Positions 37,851-50,314 of a stretch of DNA of 64,000 nt are shown in pieces. A program made the translations under genes and the position numbers. The notes beneath the pieces were generated by a model. It did no database searches. It was not told the origin of the DNA and was given only the letters and a program-made list of their open reading frames with translations. Where the stretch lies: NCBI GenBank assembly GCA_004369045.1, contig ML213506.1, positions 693,512-757,511 of the forward strand. Reading direction: 5' to 3'. Every line of letters starts with the position of its first letter. The stretch's first letter is position 1. Source of the stretch: Heliocybe sulcata (Eukaryota > Basidiomycota > Agaricomycetes > Gloeophyllales > Gloeophyllaceae).

Positions 37851-38324
37851 TGTAATATAAAGTGTAGAGGTTCGAAACGAGACAGATACAAACCGCCGGG
37901 ACAGAGAATTTATATGTATTTGGTCGCGTGTCACGTGCCACATGGGAGCGTTCCGCCTATTAGGGAGCGGGCGGGGAGCGTAGGAGGTCAGCCAGTAGAA
38001 TAGAAATGAGATATGATTCGTCACGAAGTCGACACAGCGTTGTGTTGGGGAGGGCCTGGTGCGGCAACGGTTGAAGGCCGTCGGGCTTACCAAGATGCCG
38101 ATATAGCTGAAGGCCACAAAAGTGTGGCAGCCAATCGGAAGCCGCACTGCGCGAGGGTGGGCAGAAACGCGTCGTTTCTGCTGCCGGGCGAAACCCGGGC
38201 TACACCACACCACAAGGCGCTACAAGAGGGGAGGCGGGCGGGACGAGAAAGTAGCCCTAGCCTAACGGGATCGAGAGGGGATGAGGAAAAGGCTGACGCG
38301 TCGCGCTGGCAAGACTATACTATC
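37851..38324. other. intergenic region, promoter side of the minus-strand hypothetical gene
   Basis: This 474-bp stretch lies between the hypothetical gene and the first MITE. Only short frames are seen. Confidence 0.5.
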
Positions 38325-38759
38325 ATTGCACGGGAGTTGCAAATTTTGCAACTCCCGTTCACATCCCTTAAATCACCGCTCACACTCAACCAAAAAATAT
38401 GGGGTTACTTCAGGCAGGTAGATATACATTAGGACACATACTTTATGCAGTCAGAATGCCGATATGCGCCACGGTCGTCGATGCAGGTTGCGAAGAGTGT
38501 CGCGGGATCCGGCGTGACTCCAACGTGACGGATTAAGCGGGGCCGCCCGCGTGTGACCGGTTGTGACCAAGCTCTTGCAACTCCCGTACACAAGCCGGCA
38601 TCTCTCCTGCAACTTCTACAGCAAAGAATAGAATACCGAAAAATCATAATCATGTACTAACAATGTCCACACACAATGACATGCAAGCCGTTTTGCAATC
38701 GGTACAGCCTAGCGGAACATACATGCGGATTTGCAGATTTTTTGCAACTCCCGTGCAAT
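38325..38759. mobile_element. MITE-like element 1, 435 bp, short terminal inverted repeats
   Basis: The left end (38325-38343) reads ATTGCACGGGAGTTGCAAA, and the right end (38741-38759) is its exact reverse complement, a 19-bp terminal inverted repeat. The left end continues as a palindrome, because CGGGAGTTGCAAA is followed at once by TTTTGCAACTCCCG. A third copy of TTGCAACTCCCG lies inside at about 38575. It has no coding capacity, so it is non-autonomous. The exact border and target duplication are ambiguous because both ends sit next to AT. The superfamily is unassigned. Confidence 0.7.
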
Positions 38760-38763
38760 ATTA

Positions 38764-39282
38764 GGGCCGTTCAGTCCCAAGTGCGCAACAGATTCTGGCA
38801 GATTCTGAGACCCGCAGATGCTCGGGAATCCAGATGTTGCAAAAGCTGCTGTCGGAGCAGCTTTTGCAACATCCGTCCAAACGGATTCTGCAGATTCTAG
38901 CATTTCCCACCCGTGGCGTGGAATTGACTTACGTAATTCAATTTCCGAGGTGACGTATCTGGCAAATATTGGTCGGATCACAAGAGTTAGAAGAGGTTAT
39001 ATGAGGAGCATATATAATATATATTTATTAGATACAATCTGGTACAATCACAGCTGAAGAACACCGTTATATCGCGCAGTAGAATTTTCGGCGTGTTGAC
39101 GCACGTGATTTGAGAGGCCGCACGTGGCAGGATCCGTCAACATCTGTTGTCCAGAATCTGCTCGTATTTGAGAGGCCCTTTTGCCAAGGTGTAAGCATTC
39201 CCGTGGATTCTGAAAAATCCACTCCGAGAATCTGCGAGCAGAATCCACCAGAATCCGGTGCGCACTTGGGACTGAACGGCCC
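38764..39282. mobile_element. MITE-like element 2, 519 bp, flanked by TA
   Basis: The left end (38764-38787) starts GGGCCGTTCAGTCCCAAGTG, and its 24 bases are matched exactly in reverse complement at 39259-39282. Similarity continues imperfectly to about 55 bp through repeated GATTCTG motifs. TA flanks both ends (38762-38763 and 39283-39284), which fits a TA target-site duplication. No frame for a transposase is present. The centre holds a perfect hairpin. It lies 4 bp from element 1 and ends 101 bp before the SLU7 start codon. Confidence 0.8.
38833..38873. repeat. perfect hairpin inside MITE 2
   Basis: The 18-bp arms 38833-38850 (GATGTTGCAAAAGCTGCT) and 38856-38873 are exact reverse complements around a 5-nt loop GTCGG. 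Confidence 0.9.
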
Positions 39283-39383
39283 TATTGATAGTAATGAAGT
39301 AGATATAGCTAGAAGTGCCCTGGGTCCTCGAAGCCTGGGTCCACTGCGCCGCCACCGCCACAATCGCTTACCTTCATTCCATT

Positions 39384-41362
39384 ATGGCCTCAGCAACAGG
39401 TGTGCAGCTCATACCTATTCCGCTGCTGTTCTACTAACACCGCATCCTCAGCAATTGGAAAACTCTCAAGAGAAGAGTTCCGCCGCCAAAAGGAGCTCGA
39501 CGCGGCCCGCAAAGCTGGTACCGCCCCCGCTGCCCTAGACGAAGAGGGCAAACCCATCAATCCTCACATCCCTCGTGCGTACCCACCCGCACTTCTCGTG
39601 TGCTCAGCTCTTACTCAATAGTGCAGAATACATCTCGCAGGTACCATGGTACTTGGACTCCGGCGCCCCGACGCTCGCCCATCAGCGGCGGCACGAAGAG
39701 AAGCCGAAGGACTCGCTCGACAACTGGTACGACCGCGGCGCGCGCGCCGGGCCCGCCGCGAAGAAGTACCGCAAGGGCGCGTGTGAGAACTGCGGCGCGC
39801 TGACGCACAAGAAGCAGGACTGCCTCGAGCGTCCCCGCAAGAAGGGCGCAAAGTACACTAACAGAAACATCGCGGCCGACGAGGTCATCCAGGATGTCGA
39901 GGTGGGCTACGACGCGAAGCGGGACCGGTGGAACGGCTATGATGCGGGCGAGTACAAGCAGATCTACGACGAGTACAACGCGCTCGAGGCGGCGCGGCAG
40001 AAGCTCAGAGAGGAAGAGATCGACGCGCAGACGACGACGGATCTCGCAGCGGTACGCAAGGTGGCCAAGGCGGGCAAGGAGAAGAACGAGTACGATTTCG
40101 GGTCGAGCGACGAGGAGGACGAGGATGAGGAGAAGTATGCTGATGCCGCGGATGCGGTTGGGCAGAAGGTCGACACGAAGACGCGGATTACTGTGCGCAA
40201 CCTGCGCATAAGGGAGGACACGGCCAAGTACCTCCTCAACCTGGACCCGGAGAGCGCGTACTACGACCCGAAGACGCGCTCCATGCGTGATGCGCCTGTG
40301 AAGAGTTCAGACCCAGAAGAGGTATGTATCGCTCTTTCCCTGCTCCCTTCCCACCTCATCCCTCCGTCCAGGCCAAGTTCGCAGGCGAAAACTTCACGCG
40401 GCACACCGGTGAAGCCCCCGACATGCAGAACCTGCAGCTCTTCGCGTGGACGTCGCAGACGCACGGCTCGGAGGTCCACCTGAACGCGAACCCGACGGCG
40501 GGCGAGCTCCTGCACAAGGAGTACCAGAAGAAGAAGGAAGAGCTGAAGGGCACGACAAAATCGAGCATACTGAGCAAGTATGGCGGCGAGCAGTATCTGG
40601 AGAAGGCGCCAAAGGAGCTCCTGCAGGGGCAGACGGAGGAGTATGTGGAATATTCGCGGACGGGGCAGGTCGTGAAGGGCAGGGAGCGGGCGAAGGCGAG
40701 GAGCAAGTACGCGGAGGACGGTGAGTCACGATGTTCTTCTTCGCGCGATGGGCGCTGACTTCTTCATCTTCCTTTCCCTCCTAGTATACATCAACAACCA
40801 CACAGCCGTCTGGGGCTCGTGGTTCGACCCGCAGACTGGACAATGGGGCTTTGCGTGCTGTCACTCCGTCATCCACGCCAGCTACTGCACGGGTCTGGCA
40901 GGTATCCAAGCCACCCATGCGTCCTCTGCCCAATCTCTCCTCGCCGCGCCCGCGTCCGCCTCCATGCCGCCTCCCGCATCGACGAAGCCCCTCGCAGAGT
41001 CCAGCCGCCCAAGGGACGATGCAGACGAGGAGGACTTGGAGGAGCGGAAGAAACGCGCGGAGAGGCTGTTCAGCAAGGAGCGCGTGGGTGAGGGCGAGGT
41101 GAGGTTGGATCGAGAGAAGCTAGCGAGAGCCATACAGGAGGAGAGGAAGAGGAAGGTGAGGGGCGAAGAGGAGGAGGAGCGGGGTGGGAAGAAGAAGAAG
41201 GGCGGGGAGGCGTCTGAGGTTACAGAGGAGGAGCTCGGTACGTCGTTTTGCTTTTCCGTGGTGGCATGGCCGTGTTGCTGATTGGGTTTTGCAGAGGCCT
41301 ATCGGATGACGAGAAGGATGACCGAGGATCCTATGGCGAATTACGTGGATACGGAGCTATAG
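39384..41362 (+). CDS. SLU7: pre-mRNA splicing factor SLU7
   Basis: SLU7 acts in the second catalytic step of splicing and helps select the 3' splice site. Six exons (39384-39399, 39452-39574, 39627-40321, 40372-40720, 40785-41237, 41295-41362) give 567 residues in frame. The first exon is only 16 nt and encodes MASAT plus one base. Diagnostic parts are the segment [12 protein letters not shown], the CX2CX4HX4C zinc knuckle [14 protein letters not shown], then [19 protein letters not shown] and [14 protein letters not shown] near the C-terminus. The last 100 residues are charged and helical, ending [12 protein letters not shown]. The near promoter is formed by MITE 2, which ends 101 bp upstream. 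The gene converges with CHD1. Confidence 0.97.
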
Positions 41363-41638
41363 TCATTCGTGCCTGCGCCCTGTTTGCTCTGCACATCTGT
41401 TCCCTTTACTTGTATCACTAGCCATCGTCCATCAATCCACACATCATTGGGTTCACTCCATTCGGATTTGAATTGAAGTTGGAATTTCCCATTAGAAGTA
41501 CAAGGATCACTGCTGCGTATGTTACAAGATGATGTGGCTAATGAAAACATTGTGTTGCGATAGATTTATGAACGATAGCAAGCCGATCGACAGCGGGAAG
41601 GAAATATGTAATAAATGTGAGCAGCAAGGTCCGTCTGC

Positions 41639-44600
41639 CTAGCGGAACGACTTCCCGTTGGTCTTTATGGCTGAGCTGGGGCCAGACGCGGTCCCGTTGC
41701 TTTTCGTGCTTGTGGTCGGTCGCATCTTCTTGACCGTGCTCTGCTCGCTCGACGCGCGGGTCGTGCTCTCCTTCTGCACCATCTTGGCATGGATCTCCTC
41801 GAGTTTGGCTGCCTTGACTTTCTTGGGCCAGAACAGCGTGACGAATCTACAGAGTGTCGATGAGGAGAATTTATGCGCGGTAGGTGTCTTGGATACTCAC
41901 GTCCATAAATGACGCCGCCAGCGCTCCATGTCCTCTCCCGCAGCCTGCTTGTTGTTGAGGACTAGCTCGATGCGGCGTCCGATCGCAGCGAGAGATTCCT
42001 TCAAGATCGCAACCTTCTCATCCCTCGGCATGTCGCCGCCAGACAATTTGAGCTGTTTCAGTTGCTTTTTAACTGGACGAAGCTCTTCCTTGGTAGCAGC
42101 CTCATCCATAGACGGGCTACCATATAGTAGTTAGACATAGGATACCAACGTACACGGTCATTTGTACGCACCACTCGTCAGACGACTCGGAGTCGGTGAA
42201 GGTAGGAGTCGGTCTGCGCTTACGCTTGCGAGCGCTGCCTTCTTCCACAGAGGCCACAGCCTCACTATCAGCTCTACGCTTGAGACTGTTGCCATTCGCC
42301 GCGGACGTAGATGGCATAGGCGGAGGAGAAGCGGACTTGAGGTGACCCTTCGTATAACGGGTCTCGATGGTTCGAAGCTTCTCGTCGTATTCTCTGAGGA
42401 CGCCCAGCAGGAAATCGCCTCTTCGAACAAGATGGATGGCATTCGGTATGGGCTTGCTAGCCGTATCTTCGCCCTTCTTGGTTTCTTCCAAAAAGAACTT
42501 GCCCTCCAAGCCGAGCTGAGCGTCCTTCGCCATCGCTTCCCAGTTTCCGAAGCCGTGGAGGTAGGCACCGACCAAGAGCATGGCATCCTCCTTAGGACCC
42601 CACCGGCCTGACCAGTTGAGCACCGGCCTGACGTTCTCGACTGGAAGCTCCCATTCGTAGACGTTGTCCTGACGCTGCATGTAATCGTAGAGGATCTTCA
42701 AGTCGCGAGTTCTAGAGACCACCGTCTCGGCGTTGATGTTCCCGACGTTGCGATACGTGACAAGGACGGCCTTGCTTTTTTGAGCATTCGTCAATGTCTC
42801 ACCAGCCTCGACACGCGCACGTTTCTGTGCGTTATTCTCGTCCACGGCCCGTGTGCACAGGTCAACGATGTCATCCGAAACATCATAGATCATGCCTCTG
42901 TCCTTGTTCTGGAGCTTGGACTCTTGTACCTTCGAATGTCGTTCAATACAAGAAGGCTGTGCAATGATTTAGACGTGACTCACGATAATGTCGTATCGAG
43001 TCCGAATGTCGCCCCAACGCTGAAGACTCCTCACTAGCACCCGCAGATCGCGCTCCTTCAGCTCCATAGCCTTCTGGCTCGCACTCTTCCTCGCTGGACC
43101 CTGCGCTTTCTTCTTCGGCGCGTCTTTGGGCGCAGGCTGGTCGATATCCATGCCCTCATAGGATACAGGCTGGGCACGTTTCCGCTCTTTGAGCTCCTGA
43201 GCCGACATCTCTTCCGCTTTCCTCTCGTCCTCCTCTCGCTCAAACCTCTGCCGCTCCTCAAGAGGGATAATGTCCTCCCAGCTCATGTCGTTCTTGACAT
43301 CGCTCACGGCGGCAAACTGGGTCAAGAAGCCCTCACCTCCTAAAGAGGCGCCTCCAGCTGCACCCGTTGTTGCGACTGTCTCATGGTCTTCAGCACGGTT
43401 CAAGATGTCATCGAGATCCATCTCATCGAGCTTCTTGTTCTGCGTGGAGTCGTCCTTGTCGAACCTGATGGGCTGGGTTATCTCATGTCAGCGTTGGCGG
43501 AACCACCCCACTTACATCTTCTGTGCACCATACTTCAGCACGGCAGTGAGCTCTTCCTTGCTCAAGTTGTCGGGCTTCGTGATGTCCTTCTGAGACTTTG
43601 AGCTTAGGTGGGCCTGAGAGGTGTCCATCTGGTTGATGACTAGACATCGCCGTTAGTATAAGATGGATTGATGAAACACAAGGCTGCCTCAAGTCGCAGC
43701 AACAACGTACTGGCATATTCTAAGACCATCTTCCTCTTTGCCCGTTCCAAAACGTCCTCCTCCATCGTGTCCTTGCTCACAAAGCGGTACACGCTGACAT
43801 GCGATTTCTGGCCGATACGATGTGCACGTGCCATGGCCTGGAGGTCGTTTTGCGGATTCCAGTCGCTCTGAAAGGTCGTCTCAGCATGTTTGGCATGTAG
43901 CCCCACCCGAAATTACACCTACATCGAAAATGATCACAGTATCCGCAGTCTCGAGATTGATCCCAAGACCGCCGGCACGGGTGGACAGCAGGAACGCGAA
44001 GTCCGGCGAATTTGGCGCATTGAAATGCGCGATCGACTTCTTCCTGGCGTCCGACGAGACCATACCATCCAGACGCTGATGGAGGTAGCCCCTGAGAGTC
44101 ATATAGTCGCTGAGAATGTCGAGCATCCGGACCATCTGACTGAAGATAAGGACGCGATGGCCGTCTTGACGAAGCCTGTGCAATAGCTTGTCGAGCAGAA
44201 CCATCTTACCACTGCTCATAATGAGCCCCTTGAGCGTCTCTTCGGCATTGTCGGTCTGTGGTTCCGCACCCTCGAACAAATATGGGTGGTTAGCAGCCTT
44301 CTTCAACTCCATGGCTAAAAGTAGGGATGTTCATCTCGGGTCCAAGTATTATATTTCGCGTCCAACCTACCGATGTTCAAGAGGCTGATATTGGTATTGC
44401 CGTGAGAGCTCTTGACAAGGCCTTGGAAGTTCTGATGTTTGGACCGATCGGTTTCGGCGATAAAAATCGAAATGAATGTAGCACACCTTGGTCAAGATGT
44501 TCTTATAGAAATGTGTCTGCAATGCAGACATTTCCACGCGCAGAATGCGCTCGCTCTTGGTCGGCAAGGATGACAGGACGTCCTTCTTGAGCCGGCGCAA

Positions 44601-46822
44601 CATGAGGGACTCGAGCTGGTGGTGCAACTCGGTGATTTTCGCCTCGTGGTCAGCATCGTTGAGGTCGAATTCGTTCGTCAATGCGACTAGATAAGGCACA
44701 AAGGCATGCATTCAGACACAACGGGAGAAAGAGAAGGGCTGTCTTCTCACATCTCTCGGGCATCAGGAAGTGCATCAACGACAGCAGTTCTATGACAAGG
44801 AATGAACTTCAACCGCAAAATTGTAAGAAAGACGAGCATACCCTTGACATTGTTTTGCAGCGGAGTACCCGTGATGAGAAGCTTCGAAGCCGCTGAGAAC
44901 GAGCGAAGAGCTTCGTACAACTGGCTCTCCGAATTCTTTAAACGATGCGCCTAGATTCGACTAGGTCACTTCCAAGTCGACTTCGACGTATGTTCAGAGG
45001 TTACCTACCTCATCAACGGCCAGCAACTGCCACTTGATCTCGCCAAGTTCCTTCGAATCCCGGAGCGTCAGCTCATACGTCGTCAGCAGCACGTTCATCT
45101 TTAACTTCTTGTTCGAAGGTCCAAACTCGTACGCTCGAATGACTTCACGAGCAGCCGCCGTCCCGATGTACGTGATGACGTTCAGATCCGGCGCCCATGT
45201 CGCAAACTGGTGCTGCCAGGCTGTGATGGTGGACAATGGGACGATTACCAAGAAAGGGCCGTATTGCTGCATCGAGTGGAACAACCACGAAACGAAAGAT
45301 ACAGTCTGTACAGTCTGGGTAAAAGAGGGTCAATCACCGAACCGAGTGCATTACTGGGTCCCTCGCACCTTGCCAAGGCCCATCTCGTCCGCAAGGATCC
45401 CATTCTCACCCTTGCTCCAGATATACGTGAGCCAATTTAGGCCGGTTAACTGGAAGTCCTTCAGATCGCCGCCAGTGGCAGCGATATAATCCGGCTGCTG
45501 TTCCAGCTTCTCCCAGGGAGGCCGTCTATCCCTCGCGTACTGGACACTCTTGTACGGGAACAGAGCTTCTTCCTCCCTCTTCCTATATGCGTCGATCTTG
45601 TCCGGAGCAATGTTGCGAATGGTATCGTGATTTTCCCAAGTACAGTGCTCGTAGTTGAGCCCCGTCCATTTTACGAAATACTCGACGGTCTTCTCCTTCT
45701 GTCGCTGAGCTACAATGCGCTCGGGTATCTTGTACATCTCGATCTCCTCTTTGTTGCGCTCTCGGTCGAGCATGAGAGCTTCCGCGTCTTCCCTTGACAA
45801 GCCGGGCATCTCAAGCCTTTGCTGGTATTGTTTGTACTGCTTGATATAGTTGTCCACCCGCTTGAGACCTCTGTAACGCTTCAAAAACTCGTACGTCTCG
45901 TCCGTATTGTGCAGGTGGGAGAAGTTCTTCCACTTGATGTGGAAACGCTGCAGTTGCATGCACAGTCAATCAGGATGAATAGCAGCATTTGCACTAGTAT
46001 ACGCACGATGTTATCATACCACATATCTTCAGGGTCGTCCTCTCGGCCTTCTTCCCGCGAATGGCCCAGCACGGCTTCAATCTCATCTTCTTCTTGATAT
46101 TGTCCGCTTGGCTCGCCATTATACGTGTCAGGCTCCTCTTCGTCGTACTGCGCGTAGTCTTGCACATCGTCGATGTAGTTCGGGATCCTGTTGCCGCGAC
46201 TTGAGATTCGTACCTCTTCGGACGGTCTCGCCTTCTTCTTCTTCTTTGACTTGGAGCCATAGTCTGACCCCGAGTCGGACGAGTCGTGACGGGTAATAAC
46301 TGGGAGCAGGTTGATTTGGCATGGCAAGCGAGTGGGCGGCGCACATACCTCGAGGCTTCATGGCGACAGGCTGCTTCTTCTTCACCTTCTTGGGCGCCTT
46401 CTTCGCGGCGCCATACTCCTCATCAGCGTAGGAGCCGTCGTCCTCGTCGTCCTCGTCCTCGTCAGCCGGCTCGTCATAGTCCTGTGGTGGAGTATGAGGA
46501 CGACAACACGATATATAATACAGGACACGTACCGACAGCTCCTCGGTCTTTGTCTAAGCGCGTACAACGGGTCAGCGCGCCACGCGTTAAGGAGACGGGA
46601 GCGTTCACATACCAGGTACGCCGACGAGCCTGCCTGGGACTGGAACGTGGGCGGAGTGGGTTCATCAACCTCACCCTCCGCGTCGGCGTCAGCGTCTCTG
46701 TTGTTGCTGTCGGTGTCGGAATCAATGTCCATGTTGTCGCCTATATCGCTAGTGCCCTTCAAGAAATGGCTGCCATGCTCCGCCGGGGAGAGCATCAAGC
46801 TGTCCTGGTCGTCACCGAGCAT
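41639..46822 (-). CDS. CHD1: chromodomain helicase DNA-binding protein 1
   Basis: CHD1 is an ATP-dependent remodeller that spaces nucleosomes over transcribed genes. The model runs from ATG 46822 to TAG 41639 with about 16 introns and encodes roughly 1450 residues, close to yeast Chd1. An acidic and Lys-rich N-terminus is followed by two chromodomains ([40 protein letters not shown]). The SNF2 ATPase has the Walker A segment ADEMGLGKT split by an intron near 45366, a DEAH box split near 45000 ([13 protein letters not shown]), [11 protein letters not shown], and the C-lobe segments [19 protein letters not shown] and [27 protein letters not shown]-like region follows ([20 protein letters not shown]), then the C-terminal CHD1 helical domain ([30 protein letters not shown]) and a Lys/Ser-rich tail. 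Not every exon edge was fixed. Confidence 0.96.
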
Positions 46823-48020
46823 TGTGGTACGCGCTAGGCCTCGGACGATGGCTTAGGGGAGCGTCGAGGGCAGTGGGAAGAGGGAAGAAGGTGGGGGCAG
46901 GGCCTGGGCGATGAGCGTCACGGAGACGGCAGATGCTGCCCACAGTAGATTCACACGCGTGGCCATCGCCACGGGCAACGCCGGGCCACTCGCCGTCGTC
47001 GCCGCGGTTGACGAACTCCGATTCGACAAACGCATAGGCCTCGTTTCCTCAATCGAGCGATTACGTGCTGTCCCCGGCGGTCTGCTGCGCCACTATTGTT
47101 GCCCGCGTCCAGGACGCTGCGGCCATAAAAGGGCCCTATTCTCTTGCGTGCATATCCGACACGGCCACCGTTGTGGATTTCGAGCATCACAGACGACTGA
47201 TTCGGGCTGCTGTGTGACTTTACTTCTATCATGATCCCGCTGGCACGGAGCTCACGGGTCCCCTTATCGGCTCTAGCGCGGCCCAATGCGTGTCAGAGGC
47301 CTGGGCGCGCAAAACCAATACCCCTTGACGTACTGTATCCGGCCGTCATCGTCGCCGGCAACGTTGCCCAAGCGCTCGCCACCGTGCGTGACGTGACAGT
47401 CACACCAGCCCGCTCTCCTAACCGACCTTGCCGTTGCTACCCTCGATTTCAAGCTCAGTTTTCAGCTGTACGCTACAGATTCGATACCTCTGTCTTCGGC
47501 TACTAGTCGCCCCAGTAGGACGCACCACGCAGCATAGCACCTTTCACTGGTACGTACCACCCCGCATTGCAGTGCCGTCACTATCTCCACCGGAACATAG
47601 ACCTTCTCTGCCGTCAAGGACCACGCAGTCGTACCTCGGAACGACGCCGGCGCTTTCGGGGACGCTCCCCGGCGAACTCGTGAGCCGTCACCCATTCCCT
47701 CACTCTGTCCGACGTGAGGCATAGCCTATTATTAAGTGTCTGCGGGCATTGTCGAGCGGAGGCACTCGGGGAACTTGAAGAGTAACGTGGACGACATCGT
47801 AGGATTAATGTGGCCGGGTTAGGGCTAGAAACTCGTAATGAAATATCGTGGTCGATTAGAACTGAGTACTGAGTTCGCAGCCACATTCAGTACGTATACG
47901 ACTTCGCCACAACCGCGAGCCACATTGAACGTATTGTGAAGACTTTCGATAGCGCTGGCAGTGGCTCCCGAAATTTAGAATTCCCACACAGCCACCGGCC
48001 TAATGAAGTAAGACTTGACG
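46823..48020. other. intergenic region upstream of CHD1, up to the gap
   Basis: About 1.2 kb carry only short overlapping frames on both strands. The CHD1 promoter should lie at the left end. No gene is supported. Confidence 0.5.
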
Positions 48021-48605
48021 NNNNNNNNNNNNNNNNNNNNNNNNNNNNNNNNNNNNNNNNNNNNNNNNNNNNNNNNNNNNNNNNNNNNNNNNNNNNNNNN
48101 NNNNNNNNNNNNNNNNNNNNNNNNNNNNNNNNNNNNNNNNNNNNNNNNNNNNNNNNNNNNNNNNNNNNNNNNNNNNNNNNNNNNNNNNNNNNNNNNNNNN
48201 NNNNNNNNNNNNNNNNNNNNNNNNNNNNNNNNNNNNNNNNNNNNNNNNNNNNNNNNNNNNNNNNNNNNNNNNNNNNNNNNNNNNNNNNNNNNNNNNNNNN
48301 NNNNNNNNNNNNNNNNNNNNNNNNNNNNNNNNNNNNNNNNNNNNNNNNNNNNNNNNNNNNNNNNNNNNNNNNNNNNNNNNNNNNNNNNNNNNNNNNNNNN
48401 NNNNNNNNNNNNNNNNNNNNNNNNNNNNNNNNNNNNNNNNNNNNNNNNNNNNNNNNNNNNNNNNNNNNNNNNNNNNNNNNNNNNNNNNNNNNNNNNNNNN
48501 NNNNNNNNNNNNNNNNNNNNNNNNNNNNNNNNNNNNNNNNNNNNNNNNNNNNNNNNNNNNNNNNNNNNNNNNNNNNNNNNNNNNNNNNNNNNNNNNNNNN
48601 NNNNN
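48021..48605. other. assembly gap (585 N)
   Basis: This is a run of 585 undetermined bases. Frames that cross it are artefacts. Confidence 0.99.
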
Positions 48606-48883
48606 TTTGAGACAATTCTAAACAGGTGGTACATGTTGCTACACGAATACTACAGCCCTTAGAGATTCTTGAGCTCGAGCGTGAGATCTCTCGATCAGAT
48701 GTAAAATTACTCGATTAAGTAAGTCTTAACATACGGAGATGCCCGAAAAGCTGACATGCGAAGCTTTGGGGGGCCACTGCCAACGCTATCGGGACCCTAC
48801 ACAAGTCTCCCTGTGAACTCCCGTTGCCCGCCTACTCAGAGTCACTGAGGAGACGTCCGCCAGCAAGTCTAGTATTCTTCACC

Positions 48884-50314
48884 ATGGACCAACCATCACA
48901 TATTTCAGTTATACTTGACCTATCTCCAAGTCAATGGCACCTCTCTTCACTACCTCAGAACCCGTACCCGTTATCCCTGAAATCATTTCTCGCACAAGTC
49001 CTGGCGTTTCTGAACCTGCATATTGCTTCAAAACATGAGAACACGCTCGCCATTTTCGGTGCCTTCCCTGGGAAGAGGTTTGCTCTTGCGGAGTTGCCTA
49101 CTACGCAAGGACGCTGACGGTGTCAAAGCGTGATGCTGTATTCTTCCACGGATCCCGCGTCAGACAGCTCGGATAGCGGCAGTCCTAACATTTATCGGCC
49201 GTTCGAGATAGTTGACTCCAGAGTAGTTACGCGTATTGAGGAAGAACTGGAATCGATAGATGATTCTCAGGAGGAAGGTCGGTCAACACTAGATTCCAAG
49301 AATGAAGTCGCTTACATGCCGCCATGCATCTTAGCACCGATTGGCCTCGTCGGAGCTCTCACGAAAGCACTATGCTGTTGGTACCAAAGGTGACTAATTT
49401 CAGCTGATGACCTGTATATTGAATGCTGTCTACTAGACATCAACCGTATCAAGCATCCAACACCCTCTACACAATCTAATGGCACGACAGTCGAAGACCC
49501 GGCGACCCTCCCCGATCCCCGCATTCTTATCCTTTCCGTCTCCCCAGACTTGTCCACATCATATATACCCATCATGAACTCAATATTCTCAGCACAGAAG
49601 CTGGTCAGTAGCAAAGCCCATTAACTATGTCCAAGCTCCTGACCTTTGTTCAATGGATTAGAAAATCATCATTGACGTATGTAAGATATATGGCCCCGAC
49701 ACCGTGTTCCTGGAGCAAGCTGCGCATCTAACGGGCGGGTCGTATGTTTACCTTGAGCGCCGAGACGCCCTACTTCAACACCTCGTTGTACGTCCGCCGT
49801 ACCATGAACTCCAGCTACACAACGCTGACAGTTTCATGGGAATACTCACTGATACTCTACTGGTTTCGTATCGCAGATGTCTCACCTCCCCTCACCGGCC
49901 CTACGCAAACTTATGGCCGTCCCGACGCAAGACAAGATCGATTTTCGCGCTGCCTGCTTCTGCCACAAGAACATCGTTGACGTCGGTTTCGTATGCTCGG
50001 TTTGTTTGTCAAGTGAGTCACGTTTACCTACCAATACGCCTTAATATCAACGACACGACCTCTCGTTTGCAGTATTCTGTCGCCCAGTTGCAGTATGCAC
50101 TACTTGCCGGTATGTTCCAGTCTATACCGGGACTCCACTTAACTTAAGTCACTCATACTTTTCCTTGTGACCCGCTAGGACGAAGTTCCCCATGAGTACT
50201 TTGCGCCGCCTGGACGCTTACCTTCCACGAGCAGCGAAGCAGGCCAACGGCACTGCTAAGACGTCTGCTCCTCCTACCCCTACTGCGACTGGGCTGCCCA
50301 GCACGCCCCGGTGA
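48884..50314 (+). CDS. TFB4: TFIIH core subunit Tfb4 (p34)
   Basis: Tfb4 is part of the TFIIH core used in RNA polymerase II initiation and nucleotide excision repair. Eight exons (48884-49077, 49129-49277, 49335-49376, 49437-49603, 49662-49787, 49877-50012, 50073-50109, 50179-50314) give 328 residues in frame. The N-terminal von Willebrand A-like fold opens HISVILDLSPSQWHL; its later strands read PRILILSVSPDLSTSYIPIM and IIIDVCKIYGPDTVFLEQAA. The C-terminal zinc finger lies at about 253-290 (CFCHKNIVDVGFVCSVCLSI, then CTTCRTKF). GTATGT at 49677 looks like a donor but is coding, since reading through it gives the conserved DVCKIYG. It converges with the taspase-like gene. Confidence 0.95.

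Noticed and set aside
38325-39282. Repeated short motifs as a CRISPR-like array
   Set aside because: Copies are inverted and unevenly spaced, sit at element ends, and the host is a eukaryote.
47887-48662. Several frames of over 200 codons on both strands
   Set aside because: They consist almost entirely of undetermined bases in the assembly gap.
49677-49690. GTATGTAAG as a 5' splice site in TFB4
   Set aside because: Reading through gives the conserved segment DVCKIYGPDTVFLEQ, so the bases are coding.
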